Shown here piece after piece: positions 30,908 through 39,509 of a stretch of 64,000 nt of DNA. The notes beneath the pieces were generated by a model. The model ran no database searches, was not told where the DNA came from, and saw only the letters and a list, made by a program, of their open reading frames with translations. Within the stretch, counting starts at the first letter, position 1, and the number at the start of each line of letters is the position of its first letter. This DNA is from Pseudoxanthomonas sp. X-1 (lineage in GTDB: Bacteria > Pseudomonadota > Gammaproteobacteria > Xanthomonadales > Xanthomonadaceae). Location: positions 1,400,001 to 1,464,000 of the forward strand of contig NZ_CP083376.1 in the NCBI RefSeq assembly GCF_020042665.1, read 5' to 3'. The translations under genes were made by a program, and so were the position numbers.

Positions 30908-33166
30908 ATGCCGACGTTCCGTGTTTCCCTCCTTGCCTGTGCGCTCGCCTGCGCGCTGGCGTCCCCGGCGCGCGCCGCCGATCCAGCCGTGACCCCGCCG
31001 GGCGCAGCCGGCGATGCGCCGCCCACGCGCGACTTCGATCCGCTGCAGGTCACCGCCACGCGCAGCCAGCGTGCCGTGTCCGACGTGCCCAACACGGTGG
31101 ACGTGATCGAGCGCCAGCGACTGGACCAGGCCCTGGTCTTCGACATCAAGGACCTGGTGCGCTACGAGCCGGGCGTGTCGGTCACCTCCAGCTTCGGACG
31201 CTTCGGCCTGGGCGGCTTCCGCATCCGCGGGCTGGAGGCCAACCGCGTGCAGATCATCACCGACGGCATCCGCGTGCCCGACGCATTCGCCATCGGCAGC
31301 TACTCCAATGCCAACCGCAACTTCGTCGACCTGGACACGGTCAAGCGCGTGGAGATCCTGCGCGGGCCGGCCAGCGCGCTGTATGGCTCGGACGCGCTGG
31401 GCGGCGTGGTCGCCTTCGTCACCAAGGACCCTTCGGATTATCTGAAGGCGGGCAAGGATGCCTACTTCGGCCTCAAGTTCGGCTATGCGGGCGACTGGAA
31501 CGGCCTGTTCGCCGGCGCCACGGCCGCCTTCGGCGGGGAGCGCTGGAGCGGCCTGGCGGCGGTCAGCCACCGCCAGGGCCAGGCGCAGGAGAACATGGGG
31601 CACGATCGCAGCCTGGCGCCGGTCGGCACCGCCGCCAACACCCGCACCGCGCCGAATCCGCAGGATCGTAACGGCACCAGCGTGCTGACCAAGCTGGTCT
31701 ACGCACCGTCGCAGACCAGCCGCCTGCGCCTGACGGTGGAGGGCAACCGCGACGACACCGACACCAACGTGCTCACCGCGCGCGGCTACAGCGCCTCGAC
31801 CCGGGCCACCACGCTGGACCTGCGCGGCGCCGACCACCAGTCGCGCGAACGCGTGGCCCTGGCGCAGGAACTGGACGCGCTGGACTGGGCGCTGGCCGAC
31901 AGCCTGGACTGGCAGGTCTACTGGCAGGACAGCCAGACCACGCAGGACACCCACGAGCTGCGCTCCACTGCCAGCCTGGGCCGGCATCGCCGCGACCGGC
32001 GCTTCGACTTCGAGCAGCGCGAGATCGGCGTGCAGGCCAACCTGCTCAAGACCATCGACGCCGGCAGCGTGGTCCATACCCTGCGCTACGGTCTGGACCT
32101 GCAGCGCACGCGCACCGAGCAGGAACGCGACGGCCGGGTGACCTACGCCAATGGCACCAGCACCAATGTGATGTCGCCGGACGTCTTCCCGGTGCGCGAC
32201 TTCCCGATCACCGACACCACCACCGCGGCCCTCTACGCGCAGGACGAGATGGCCATCGGTCAGCGCTTCAGCCTGGTGCCGGCGGTGCGCGTGGACCATT
32301 ACGACCTGGACCCGAAGCCCGATGCCATCTTCGTCGAGGACAACCCGGGCATGGCCGTGACCGGGCTGAGCAAGACCAGCGTCTCGCCCAAGCTGGGCGC
32401 GGTGTGGAAGTTCGCCGGCGACTGGTCGCTGTACGGCGGCTACGCACGCGGCTTCCGCGCGCCGCCCTACAACGACGCCAACCTGGGCTTCACCAACCTG
32501 CAGTTCGGCTACACCGCCATCCCCAACCCGGACCTCAAGCCGGAGACCAGCAACGGCTTCGAACTGGGGCTGCGCTACACCGGCGCAGCGGTGTACGCCG
32601 CGCTGACGGGCTATCGCAACGACTACCACGACTTCATCGAGTCGCAGGGCTTCGTGGGCTACAACGCGCAGGGCCTGATGGTGTTCCAGTCGCGCAACGT
32701 GTCGCGGGCGCGCATCTACGGCGGCGAGTTCAAGGGCGGCATCGACCTGGGCGCGCTGGCCGGCTGGAGCGGCTGGTCGCTGCGCGCGGCCGCGGCCTGG
32801 TCGCACGGGCAGGACCTCACCGCCGATGTGCCGCTGGACACGATCGATCCATTGACCGGCACGCTCGGCCTGGCCTACGACGCGCAGGCCTGGGGCGTGG
32901 AGCTGGCCGGTTCCTTCGCTCGGCGCAAGGACCGCGTGTCCGACGCGACCTACTTCCGCCCGCCCGGCTACGGCGTGGCCGATCTGCTGGCGCACTGGAA
33001 TTTCGCCCCCGGCGCACGCGTGAACCTGGGCGTGTTCAACCTGGGCGACCGCAAGTACTTCAACCCGGGGGACGTGCCGGTGGGCACGCTGGCGAGCAGT
33101 ACGACGCTGGATCGCTACACCAGCACCGGCCGCACCGTCTCGGCCAGCCTGACGGTGGAATGGTGA
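30908..33166 (+). CDS. TonB-dependent haem/haemoglobin receptor
   Basis: A 752-residue outer-membrane receptor with signal peptide MPTFRVSLLACALACALASPARA. A TonB-box-like segment (FDPLQVTATRS), a plug domain (about 45-165, with GLGGFRIRGLEANRVQIITDG and VEILRGPASALYGSDALGGVVAF) and a barrel ending SASLTVEW follow. The plug pattern belongs to the haemoglobin/transferrin/lactoferrin receptor group, which fits its place behind hemP and the Fur box. The start at 30908 gives a clean signal peptide; the open frame begins earlier, at 30809. It would bring haem into the periplasm with TonB energy. Confidence 0.9.
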   Translation: MPTFRVSLLACALACALASPARAADPAVTPPGAAGDAPPTRDFDPLQVTATRSQRAVSDVPNTVDVIERQRLDQALVFDIKDLVRYEPGVSVTSSFGRFGLGGFRIRGLEANRVQIITDGIRVPDAFAIGSYSNANRNFVDLDTVKRVEILRGPASALYGSDALGGVVAFVTKDPSDYLKAGKDAYFGLKFGYAGDWNGLFAGATAAFGGERWSGLAAVSHRQGQAQENMGHDRSLAPVGTAANTRTAPNPQDRNGTSVLTKLVYAPSQTSRLRLTVEGNRDDTDTNVLTARGYSASTRATTLDLRGADHQSRERVALAQELDALDWALADSLDWQVYWQDSQTTQDTHELRSTASLGRHRRDRRFDFEQREIGVQANLLKTIDAGSVVHTLRYGLDLQRTRTEQERDGRVTYANGTSTNVMSPDVFPVRDFPITDTTTAALYAQDEMAIGQRFSLVPAVRVDHYDLDPKPDAIFVEDNPGMAVTGLSKTSVSPKLGAVWKFAGDWSLYGGYARGFRAPPYNDANLGFTNLQFGYTAIPNPDLKPETSNGFELGLRYTGAAVYAALTGYRNDYHDFIESQGFVGYNAQGLMVFQSRNVSRARIYGGEFKGGIDLGALAGWSGWSLRAAAAWSHGQDLTADVPLDTIDPLTGTLGLAYDAQAWGVELAGSFARRKDRVSDATYFRPPGYGVADLLAHWNFAPGARVNLGVFNLGDRKYFNPGDVPVGTLASSTTLDRYTSTGRTVSASLTVEW

Positions 33167-33252
33167 GCCCGCCCATGCGCCTCGCACGCCGCCGCACGAC
33201 GCCCGCGCTGGTCGGGTTGCAGCTTCCGTCCCAAGTCAAAGGAACGCCTTAC

Positions 33253-34197
33253 ATGCACCGCCGCCTACCGCTCGCCGCCCTTGTGGCCCTCGCTGTCCTC
33301 GCACCGGCCCACGCGCAGACCGCCGACGCCGCCCGTGACCACGCGGCGATCCTGAAGATCGCCGGCGAGTTCGCGGTGGACTTCGCCTTCGACGAGACCG
33401 TGCTGCTGCAGCCCGGTTACGAGCGCGCCGCGGCCATGCGCAGCAGTGCCGACGAGGTGGTGATCGTGGTCGAGGACACGCCCACGCGCGTGGTGCTGCA
33501 GCACCTGCTGGTCGATGGCAGGAGCGGTCACGTCACCAAGCACTGGCGCGAGGACTGGGTCTACCAGGCGCCGCGGCGGTTCGAGTTCAGCGCCGACCAG
33601 ACCTGGACCGTGCGCGCGCTGTCGCCGCAGGAGACCGCCGGCGCCTGGACCCAGTGCGTGTACGAGGTCAGCGATGCGCCGCGCTACTGCGGCACCGGTC
33701 GCTGGACCTACAGTGGCGAGGTGGCGACCTGGACCAGCGACGAGAGCTGGCGCCCGCTGCCGCGCCGCGAGTACACCCGCCGCAGCGACTACAACGCCCT
33801 GCGCGTGGTCAACCGCCACACCGTCACGCCCAACGGCTGGAGCCACGAGCAGTTCAACACCAAGGTGCTGCGCAGGCCCGACGGCCGCCAGGTGGAGATC
33901 GCGCGCGAGTTCGGCTTCGACGACTATCGCCGCGACAGCCAGGTCGACTTCGCCCCGGCCTACGCCTACTGGAAGGCCACCAGCGATTTCTGGGCCGGCG
34001 TGCGGGCGCGCTGGGCCGGGTTCCTGAACGCGCCGCCGGGCGTGCACCTGAAGACCAAGCTCGATGGCATGGCGATGGTGATGCCGCTGTTCGAGCAGGC
34101 CGACACCCTGGTGCAGGGCGGCAAGGTCAAGGCCGCCGACACCGATGCGGTGTTCGCCCGGTACGTGGAAGCCGCGCCGGCGCCGGCCGATCGCTGA
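33253..34197 (+). CDS. Secreted DUF6607-family protein of the haem locus
   Basis: A 314-residue protein with signal peptide MHRRLPLAALVALAVLAPAHAQ. The mature part is rich in aromatic and charged residues: HWREDWVYQAPRRFEF, TQCVYEVSDAPRYCGTGRW and RREYTRRSDYNALRVVNRH. This is a pattern I associate with DUF6607 proteins next to TonB receptors in xanthomonads. Function is unknown. It starts 86 bases after the receptor and is probably co-transcribed. A much longer open frame over the receptor gene is a shadow that happens to join this frame. Confidence 0.78.
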   Translation: MHRRLPLAALVALAVLAPAHAQTADAARDHAAILKIAGEFAVDFAFDETVLLQPGYERAAAMRSSADEVVIVVEDTPTRVVLQHLLVDGRSGHVTKHWREDWVYQAPRRFEFSADQTWTVRALSPQETAGAWTQCVYEVSDAPRYCGTGRWTYSGEVATWTSDESWRPLPRREYTRRSDYNALRVVNRHTVTPNGWSHEQFNTKVLRRPDGRQVEIAREFGFDDYRRDSQVDFAPAYAYWKATSDFWAGVRARWAGFLNAPPGVHLKTKLDGMAMVMPLFEQADTLVQGGKVKAADTDAVFARYVEAAPAPADR

Positions 34198-34295
34198 AGG
34201 CGCGGCGGCCGTCCCGCATGACGGCGCATCCCGCAGGCGCGACCCTATAATCGCCTCGGGAGCGCCCGCATCGGGCGACAGGCAAGGGGAGTGCA

Positions 34296-35261
34296 ATGGG
34301 AACGGGAGCGATTCTGGCTTTTGTCTTGGTGACTGCTGTCGTTATTTTGCTGCTGCGAAGCGTGCGTGTCATTCCGCAGGGTTTTGAGTACACCGTCGAG
34401 CAGTTCGGCAAGTACACGGCGACACTGACCCCGGGCCTGCACGTTCTTATCCCTGTCATGCAAGGCATTGGCCGCAAGGTCAACATGATGGAGCAGGTCT
34501 TCGACGTGCCCTCGCAGGAAGTCATCACCAAGGACAACGCGGTGGTGAAGGTGGACGGGGTGGTGTTCTTCCAGGTGCTGGACGCGGCCAAGGCGGCCTA
34601 TGAGGTGTCCAACCTGGATCAGGCGATGATCGCGCTGGTGCAGACCAACATCCGCACCGTCATCGGCTCGATGGACCTGGACGAATCGCTCAGCAACCGC
34701 GAGACCATCAACGCGCGCCTGCTGGGCGTGGTCGACCACGCCACCAGTCCGTGGGGCGTCAAGGTCAACCGTATCGAGATCAAGGACATCCAGCCGCCGC
34801 GCGACCTGGTCGACTCGATGGCCCGGCAGATGAAGGCCGAGCGCGACAAGCGCGCCTCGATCCTGGAGGCCGAGGGCGCGCGCCAGTCGGAGATCCTGCG
34901 CGCCGAGGGCGAGAAGCAGAGCGCCATCCTCGAGGCCGAGGGCAAGCGCGAGGCCGCCTACCGCGAGGCCGAGGCGCGCGAGCGCCTGGCCGAGGCGGAG
35001 GCCAAGGCCACCACGCTGGTCTCCCAGGCCATCGCCGACGGCGATGTGCAGGCGATCAACTACTTCGTGGCGCAGAAGTACGTGGAGGCGTTCAAGGAAC
35101 TGGCCACCGCGCCCAACCAGAAGTTCGTGCTGATGCCGATGGAGGCCTCGGGCATGATCGGCTCGCTCGGCGGCATCGCGCAGCTGGCGCGCCAGGCGCT
35201 GGGCGAGGACGGCCCGCGTCCGCCGGCCATGCCGCCGAAGGTGCCGCGTGCCGGCGTTTGA
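34296..35261 (+). CDS. qmcA: SPFH/Band 7 membrane scaffold protein, QmcA-like
   Basis: A 321-residue protein with an N-terminal membrane helix (ILAFVLVTAVVILLLRSVRVIPQG). The SPFH domain (about 25-185) includes YTVEQFGKYTATLTPGLHVLIPVM and the NLDQAMIALVQTNIRTVIGSMDLDE helix. A long EAEG-rich coiled coil (about 190-250) follows. Such proteins form ring-shaped membrane microdomain scaffolds and often regulate FtsH-type proteolysis. AGGGGAG precedes the ATG. It overlaps the NfeD-like gene by 14 bases, the classic stomatin-NfeD pairing. Confidence 0.93.
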   Translation: MGTGAILAFVLVTAVVILLLRSVRVIPQGFEYTVEQFGKYTATLTPGLHVLIPVMQGIGRKVNMMEQVFDVPSQEVITKDNAVVKVDGVVFFQVLDAAKAAYEVSNLDQAMIALVQTNIRTVIGSMDLDESLSNRETINARLLGVVDHATSPWGVKVNRIEIKDIQPPRDLVDSMARQMKAERDKRASILEAEGARQSEILRAEGEKQSAILEAEGKREAAYREAEARERLAEAEAKATTLVSQAIADGDVQAINYFVAQKYVEAFKELATAPNQKFVLMPMEASGMIGSLGGIAQLARQALGEDGPRPPAMPPKVPRAGV

Positions 35262-35697
35262 CGCGGCGACCCTGCGCCTGGCGTTCTGGGCCGGCCTGGC
35301 GCTGGTGCTGTTCGCCGCCGAGGCGCTGCTGCCCGGCGCCTCGCTGATGTGGCTGGGCTTCGCCGCCACGGCGATGGTGCTGGTGATGCTCATCGCGCCC
35401 GGGCTGGAGGTGCTGCCGCAGGCGGCGCTGTTCGCCGTGTTCGCCATCGCCTCGGTGCTGGTGTACCGGCGCTGGTTCCGCGCCCGCGCGCAGGTCAGCG
35501 ACAAGCCCCTGCTCAACCGGCGCGCCGAGCAGCTGGTCGGCCAGACCGCGGTGCTCGAGCAGCCCATCGTGCGCGGCCGCGGCCGCATCCAGCTGGCCGA
35601 CACGTACTGGAGCGTGGAGGGCCCCGAGCTGCCCGCCGGGGCCGCCGTGCGCGTGGTGTCCACCGACGGCATGACCCTGCACGTGGAAGCGGCCTGA
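35248..35697 (+). CDS. NfeD-like membrane protein, YbbJ type
   Basis: A 149-residue protein starting with GTG inside the end of qmcA. Three hydrophobic segments (about 8-68) lead to a small C-terminal OB-fold domain (VGQTAVLEQPIVRGRGRIQLADTYWSVEG...GAAVRVV). This is the short NfeD class partnered with Band 7 proteins in membrane quality control. The gene overlap predicts translational coupling. Confidence 0.92.
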   Translation: MPAFDAATLRLAFWAGLALVLFAAEALLPGASLMWLGFAATAMVLVMLIAPGLEVLPQAALFAVFAIASVLVYRRWFRARAQVSDKPLLNRRAEQLVGQTAVLEQPIVRGRGRIQLADTYWSVEGPELPAGAAVRVVSTDGMTLHVEAA

Positions 35698-35778
35698 CGG
35701 GCGCAGCCGTGGCATGGGTCACGGCCGCGGGGCGGCGAGGTTCTGGAATAATGCGGTCCTCTTTGTAAGGACCAGCCC

Positions 35779-36885
35779 ATGACCCAGAAGACGATCCTCA
35801 ACGACAGCCACCGTGCGCTCGGCGCCAAGATGGTCGATTTCGGCGGCTGGGACATGCCGATCAGCTACGGTTCGCAGATCGAGGAACACCACGCCGTGCG
35901 TCGCGACGCCGGCATGTTCGACGTCAGCCACATGACCGTGGTCGACCTGCGCGGCCCGCGCGTGCGCGAGTTCCTGCGCTACCTGGTCGCCAACTCGGTG
36001 GACAAGCTCAAGAAGCCGGGCAAGGCGCTGTACACCGCGATGCTCGACGCCAACGGCGGGGTGATCGACGACCTGATCGTGTACTTCCTGGAAGACACCT
36101 TCTTCCGCCTGGTGGTCAACGCCGCCACCCGCGAAAAGGATCTGGCCTGGATCAACAAGCAGGCCGCCGCCTATGGCGTGGAAGTGACCGAGCGCCCGGA
36201 GCTGGCGATGATCGCCGTGCAGGGCCCGAACGCGCGCGCCAAGGTCATCGGCCTGCTGCGCGAAGAGGATCGCGAGGCGGCCGACAAGCTGGCGCGCTTC
36301 GCCGCGCTGGACGCGGTCAGCAGCGCCGGGGTCGAACTGTTCCTCGCCCGCACCGGTTACACCGGCGAGGACGGCTTCGAGATCGTGCTGGCGGCCGAGC
36401 ACGCGGTGGCGTTCTGGAACGCGCTGCTGGACGCCGGGGTCAAGCCGGCCGGTCTGGGTGCGCGCGACACGCTGCGCCTGGAGGCGGGCATGAATCTCTA
36501 CGGCCAGGACATGGACGAGACCGTCTCGCCCTACGAGGCGGCGATGGGCTGGACCGTGGCGCTGGACGAAGGCCGCGAGTTCGTCGGCCGCGACGTGCTC
36601 GAGGCCCAGCACCTGCAGGGCGCGCCGCGCCAGCTGATCGGCCTGGTGATGGACGAGAAGGGCGTGCTGCGCCACGGGCAGAAGGTGTTCACCGCGCAGG
36701 GCGAGGGCGAGATCCTCTCCGGCACCTTCTCGCCGACGCTGGGCAAGGCCATCGCCTTCGCCCGCGTCCCCAGCGGCGAGCCGGGCGAGGTGCGCGTGGA
36801 CATCCGCGGCCGCGAGGTGCCGGTGCGGGTGGTCAAGTTCCCCTTCGTGCGCGACGGGCAGCCGCAGCCCGGCGTGCTCGCCTGA
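35779..36885 (+). CDS. gcvT: Glycine cleavage system aminomethyltransferase (T protein)
   Basis: A 368-residue enzyme that moves the methylene group from aminomethyl-lipoyl GcvH to tetrahydrofolate. Visible features are [33 protein letters not shown], the [21 protein letters not shown] folate-site region and [31 protein letters not shown] near the catalytic Asp. AAGGA precedes the ATG. No glycine riboswitch is visible; only about 80 bases separate it from the NfeD-like gene. gcvH follows one gene later. Confidence 0.97.
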   Translation: MTQKTILNDSHRALGAKMVDFGGWDMPISYGSQIEEHHAVRRDAGMFDVSHMTVVDLRGPRVREFLRYLVANSVDKLKKPGKALYTAMLDANGGVIDDLIVYFLEDTFFRLVVNAATREKDLAWINKQAAAYGVEVTERPELAMIAVQGPNARAKVIGLLREEDREAADKLARFAALDAVSSAGVELFLARTGYTGEDGFEIVLAAEHAVAFWNALLDAGVKPAGLGARDTLRLEAGMNLYGQDMDETVSPYEAAMGWTVALDEGREFVGRDVLEAQHLQGAPRQLIGLVMDEKGVLRHGQKVFTAQGEGEILSGTFSPTLGKAIAFARVPSGEPGEVRVDIRGREVPVRVVKFPFVRDGQPQPGVLA

Positions 36886-36899
36886 CACGGGGCGCGACC

Positions 36900-37520
36900 A
36901 TGGCCGAGCGGCTGGACTACTTCTTCACCCTGCTTTCGCCCTGGTCCTACCTCGGGCACCAGGCGTTCCTGGACATGGCCGCGCGCCACGGCGCGGCGGT
37001 GCGCACGCGGCCGGTGGCCATCTTCGACCTGTTCGGCGAGGTCGGCGCCCTGCCGCTGGCGCAGCGTCCGCCGGTGCGCCAGGCCTACCGGCTGATCGAA
37101 CTGCAGCGCGTGCGCGAGCAGCGCGGCCTGCCGCTGAACCTGCGGCCGAAGTTCTATCCCTGCGATGTCGGCCTGGCCGACCGCGCGGCGGTCGCGCTGA
37201 TCGCGCAGGGCCACGATCCGCATCCGTACATCGCCGACGCCTTCGCCGCGCTGTGGGCCAACGAGCAGGACCTGGCCGATCGAACGACGCTGGTGGCGCT
37301 GCTGTCCGCGCGCGGCTTCGACGCCGAGGCGGTGCTCGCGCTGGCCGAGGCCCCGGCCGCGCACGCGACCCTGCAGGACAACACCCGCGCCGCGATCGAC
37401 GCCGGCCTGCCTGGCCTGCCGGGCTACGTGCGCGAGGGCGAGCCGTTCTGGGGCCAGGACCGCATCGACCTGCTCGAAGACGCCCTGCGCAGCGGCCGCG
37501 CGCCGTACCGCGCCGGGTGA
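36900..37520 (+). CDS. DsbA-fold 2-hydroxychromene-2-carboxylate isomerase-like protein
   Basis: A 206-residue protein beginning [24 protein letters not shown]. The [13 protein letters not shown] start, [15 protein letters not shown], and [28 protein letters not shown] near the end are the pattern of the HCCA isomerase/GST-kappa thioredoxin-fold family. The Ser in SPWSY is the likely glutathione-activating residue. The substrate is unknown, and no aromatic-degradation genes are nearby. It lies 14 bases after gcvT and 70 before gcvH, so it is probably co-transcribed with glycine cleavage genes. Confidence 0.85.
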   Translation: MAERLDYFFTLLSPWSYLGHQAFLDMAARHGAAVRTRPVAIFDLFGEVGALPLAQRPPVRQAYRLIELQRVREQRGLPLNLRPKFYPCDVGLADRAAVALIAQGHDPHPYIADAFAALWANEQDLADRTTLVALLSARGFDAEAVLALAEAPAAHATLQDNTRAAIDAGLPGLPGYVREGEPFWGQDRIDLLEDALRSGRAPYRAG

Positions 37521-37590
37521 CAAGTCGCGGCGGCCTTTCGTTAGACTTGCGCCATTCCCAACCACGCGCCTGACCGGCCGGAGCATCCTC

Positions 37591-37986
37591 ATGAGCGAGA
37601 TCCCTGGTGATCTGAAATTCCTCAAGTCCCACGAATGGGCCCGCGTCGAAGGTAACGGCCGCGTCACCGTCGGCATCTCCGACCATGCCCAGGGCCTGCT
37701 GGGCGACCTGGTCTACGTCGAGCTGCCCAACGTGGGCGATGCGGTCACCGCCGGCAACGCCTGCGCCGTGGTCGAGTCGGTCAAGGCGGCCTCGGACGTG
37801 TACAGCCCCGTGTCGGGCACGGTGGTCGAGGTCAACGAAGCGCTGGCCGACAAGCCGGAGACCATCAACGAGGACGCCTACGGCGAAGGCTGGCTGTTCG
37901 TGGTCGAGATCAGCGACGCCGACGAACTCAACGACCTGCTCGCCCCGGACGACTACGCCGAGCAGCTGGAAGAAGACGAAGAGTGA
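37591..37986 (+). CDS. gcvH: Glycine cleavage system H protein
   Basis: A 131-residue lipoyl carrier protein. [16 protein letters not shown] carries the lipoylated Lys65. [37 protein letters not shown] and [15 protein letters not shown] are typical. It shuttles the aminomethyl group among the P, T and L proteins. A TTAGACT element 45-50 bases upstream may be part of its own promoter. gcvP is not in the window. A strong terminator follows. Confidence 0.98.
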   Translation: MSEIPGDLKFLKSHEWARVEGNGRVTVGISDHAQGLLGDLVYVELPNVGDAVTAGNACAVVESVKAASDVYSPVSGTVVEVNEALADKPETINEDAYGEGWLFVVEISDADELNDLLAPDDYAEQLEEDEE

Positions 37987-38025
37987 CGCCTGCCGCCGGC
38001 CCGGTGCCGGCACCGCGTCGAGACG

Positions 38026-38054
38026 AACGCCGCGTCCTGGACGCGGCGTTTTTT
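38026..38054 (+). terminator. gcvH terminator
   Basis: Stem AACGCCGCGT/ACGCGGCGTT with a 5-base loop (38026-38050), then TTTT, 40 bases past the gcvH stop. Confidence 0.93.
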
Positions 38055-38475
38055 GTTGGCGCCACGCCACGCATGGAGACGGTCGATCCGCGTCGTCGTG
38101 ACGGTCGCGTGCATCGACTCGGCACGCGATCGGGATGCGCGCGTCGTCGCATGGATCGAAAAAGTTTGCGCAGTTGGCGCGCGAGGCAGCTTGTGCGACG
38201 CGAAAACGCATGCCGGCCGCGTTGCCGGAATCAGGCGCGATTCAACTGCGCGACACCTTCGGCGAAGGCGCCTCGACCTGCATCCAAACTCGCGCCCCGG
38301 CCGGCATGCCAACTGCATCGCGCACACCAAACCGCATAAAAAAAGCATTCTGCTCAACATGCATCGCCACGCGCGCGGCGCCATGCCATCGCCCGGAATG
38401 TCATCGGACCGGCAGGCGGGCGTGGCGAGGCGATGGCGCGGTTGAAAGCACATGAGAAATTTTTCTGAAAAACCA
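38055..38475. other. Intergenic region without a supported gene
   Basis: About 420 bases between the gcvH terminator and the promoter at 38476. Open frames of 70-190 codons exist in several phases, but none has a ribosome binding site or a recognisable product. The DNA is less GC-rich towards 38330-38475 (runs of A and T), as expected for a promoter-containing region. Confidence 0.5.
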
Positions 38476-38504
38476 TTGACACTAGAAAAAACCGTGATTA
38501 GGTT
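38476..38504 (+). promoter_or_regulatory. Strong sigma-70-like promoter
   Basis: TTGACA (38476-38481), 17-base spacer, TAGGTT (38499-38504), with an A/T-rich upstream region. The -35 is perfect. The next gene start is 348 bases away and a terminator-like hairpin lies between. Confidence 0.7.
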
Positions 38505-38510
38505 TCGCCC

Positions 38511-38689
38511 CAACGCGCATCGGCGCTAAGCAAATCAAGCGAGTCGGTCATCGCGACGAAACCCACAACGGCAAGGTCGCCCGCCCGTACCCCCGGCAGG
38601 ATGGTCGAAGGCTTCGCTTCCCCCAAAGAAATTCGAACCCCGATCCGCATCGACACCTGCGCCGCAGTCGCCGCAGGTGTCTTTGCTTT
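38511..38689 (+). ncRNA. Candidate small RNA or attenuated leader
   Basis: Starting about 7 bases after the strong promoter and ending at a perfect 10-bp hairpin (38652-38661 with 38672-38681) followed by TTTGCTTT, this would give a transcript of about 180 bases without a convincing reading frame. It could be a free small RNA or a terminated leader of the histone H1-like gene downstream. I do not recognise 6S RNA, tmRNA or another known family. Boundaries are inferred from promoter and terminator only. Confidence 0.4.
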
Positions 38690-38851
38690 GAAGGGTGCAC
38701 GACGCTGGCCCACGCCGGCGTCGCATCAGATCCGCCCCAGCGCGCGTGGCGCGTCGGCGGCTGCACGCGGGTCCGACTCCCGCGGCGTTTTGAGTACTGG
38801 GCTTTGCAACGGATGTTTCATCCAAAGTAATCACTGACGAGGAGCCATCAC

Positions 38852-39217
38852 ATGGCAACGAAGAAAGCTGCGAAGAAACCGGCCAAGAAGGCCGTCAAGA
38901 AGGTCGCCAAGAAGGCGCCCGCCAAGAAGGCTGTGAAGAAGGTCGCCAAGAAGGCTGCCAAGAAGGTCGCCAAGAAGCCGGCCAAGAAGGTCGTGAAGAA
39001 GGCCGCCAAGAAGGTCGCGAAGAAGGCTGCCAAGAAGGTCGCGAAGAAGGCTCCGGCCAAGAAGGTCGCCAAGAAGGCTGCCAAGAAGGCCCCGGCTAAG
39101 AAGGCCGCCAAGAAGGCTCCGGCCAAGAAGGCTGCCAAGAAGTCGCCGGCCAAGAAGTCCGCCAAGAAGAAGGCCGCTCCGGTCGCACTGCCGGCGACCC
39201 CGGCGCCGCTGATCTAA
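38852..39217 (+). CDS. Histone H1-like Lys/Ala-rich DNA-binding protein
   Basis: A 121-residue, highly basic protein made almost entirely of AAKK, VAKK and APAKK repeats, ending VALPATPAPLI. It resembles the C-terminal tail of eukaryotic histone H1 and the H1-like proteins found in xanthomonads and other bacteria, which bind DNA non-specifically and may compact the nucleoid. GAGGAG precedes the ATG. The repeat array makes its length prone to change by slippage. A strong terminator follows. A long antisense frame is a shadow of the repeats. Confidence 0.92.
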   Translation: MATKKAAKKPAKKAVKKVAKKAPAKKAVKKVAKKAAKKVAKKPAKKVVKKAAKKVAKKAAKKVAKKAPAKKVAKKAAKKAPAKKAAKKAPAKKAAKKSPAKKSAKKKAAPVALPATPAPLI

Positions 39218-39264
39218 CAACAAGTATCGCGGCGTCATCGCCGCGCGCTGTCGTCTGACTGCAG

Positions 39265-39306
39265 CTTCCTTCCCCGGTTGCCCAGCGGGGAAGGAAGTGT
39301 TTTTTT
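39265..39306 (+). terminator. Terminator of the histone H1-like gene
   Basis: Perfect 12-bp stem CTTCCTTCCCCG/CGGGGAAGGAAG with a 9-base loop, followed by TGTTTTTTTG. Confidence 0.95.
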
Positions 39307-39509
39307 GGGCGCGCCGTTCCGGCGGCGCGGGCATCGTCCACCGGGTCCGCCTCCGGCACCGCAGGGGCCGCGACGGATGCGAAAAAGTCGCGCCGGCGTT
39401 CTCCGGCGCCCGGAAGCTGCGTGCTAACATCCCGCTTACATGCCCTGCGCAACGCAGGGGGCGACACGCCAGAGAAGTCGGGGCAAGACGGATGATGCAG
39501 CGGGGGAGC

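Noticed and set aside
35698-35778. Glycine riboswitch upstream of gcvT
   Set aside because: The gap is only about 80 bases and no tandem glycine aptamer pattern is visible.
38511-38689. 6S RNA or tmRNA identity for the candidate RNA
   Set aside because: No long 6S-type rod with a central bubble and no tag reading frame or tRNA-like ends were recognised.
38767-38783. tRNA T-arm-like hairpin (GCGGG-TCCGACT-CCCGC)
   Set aside because: No matching acceptor, anticodon or D arms and no CCA can be placed around it, so no tRNA or tmRNA is supported.
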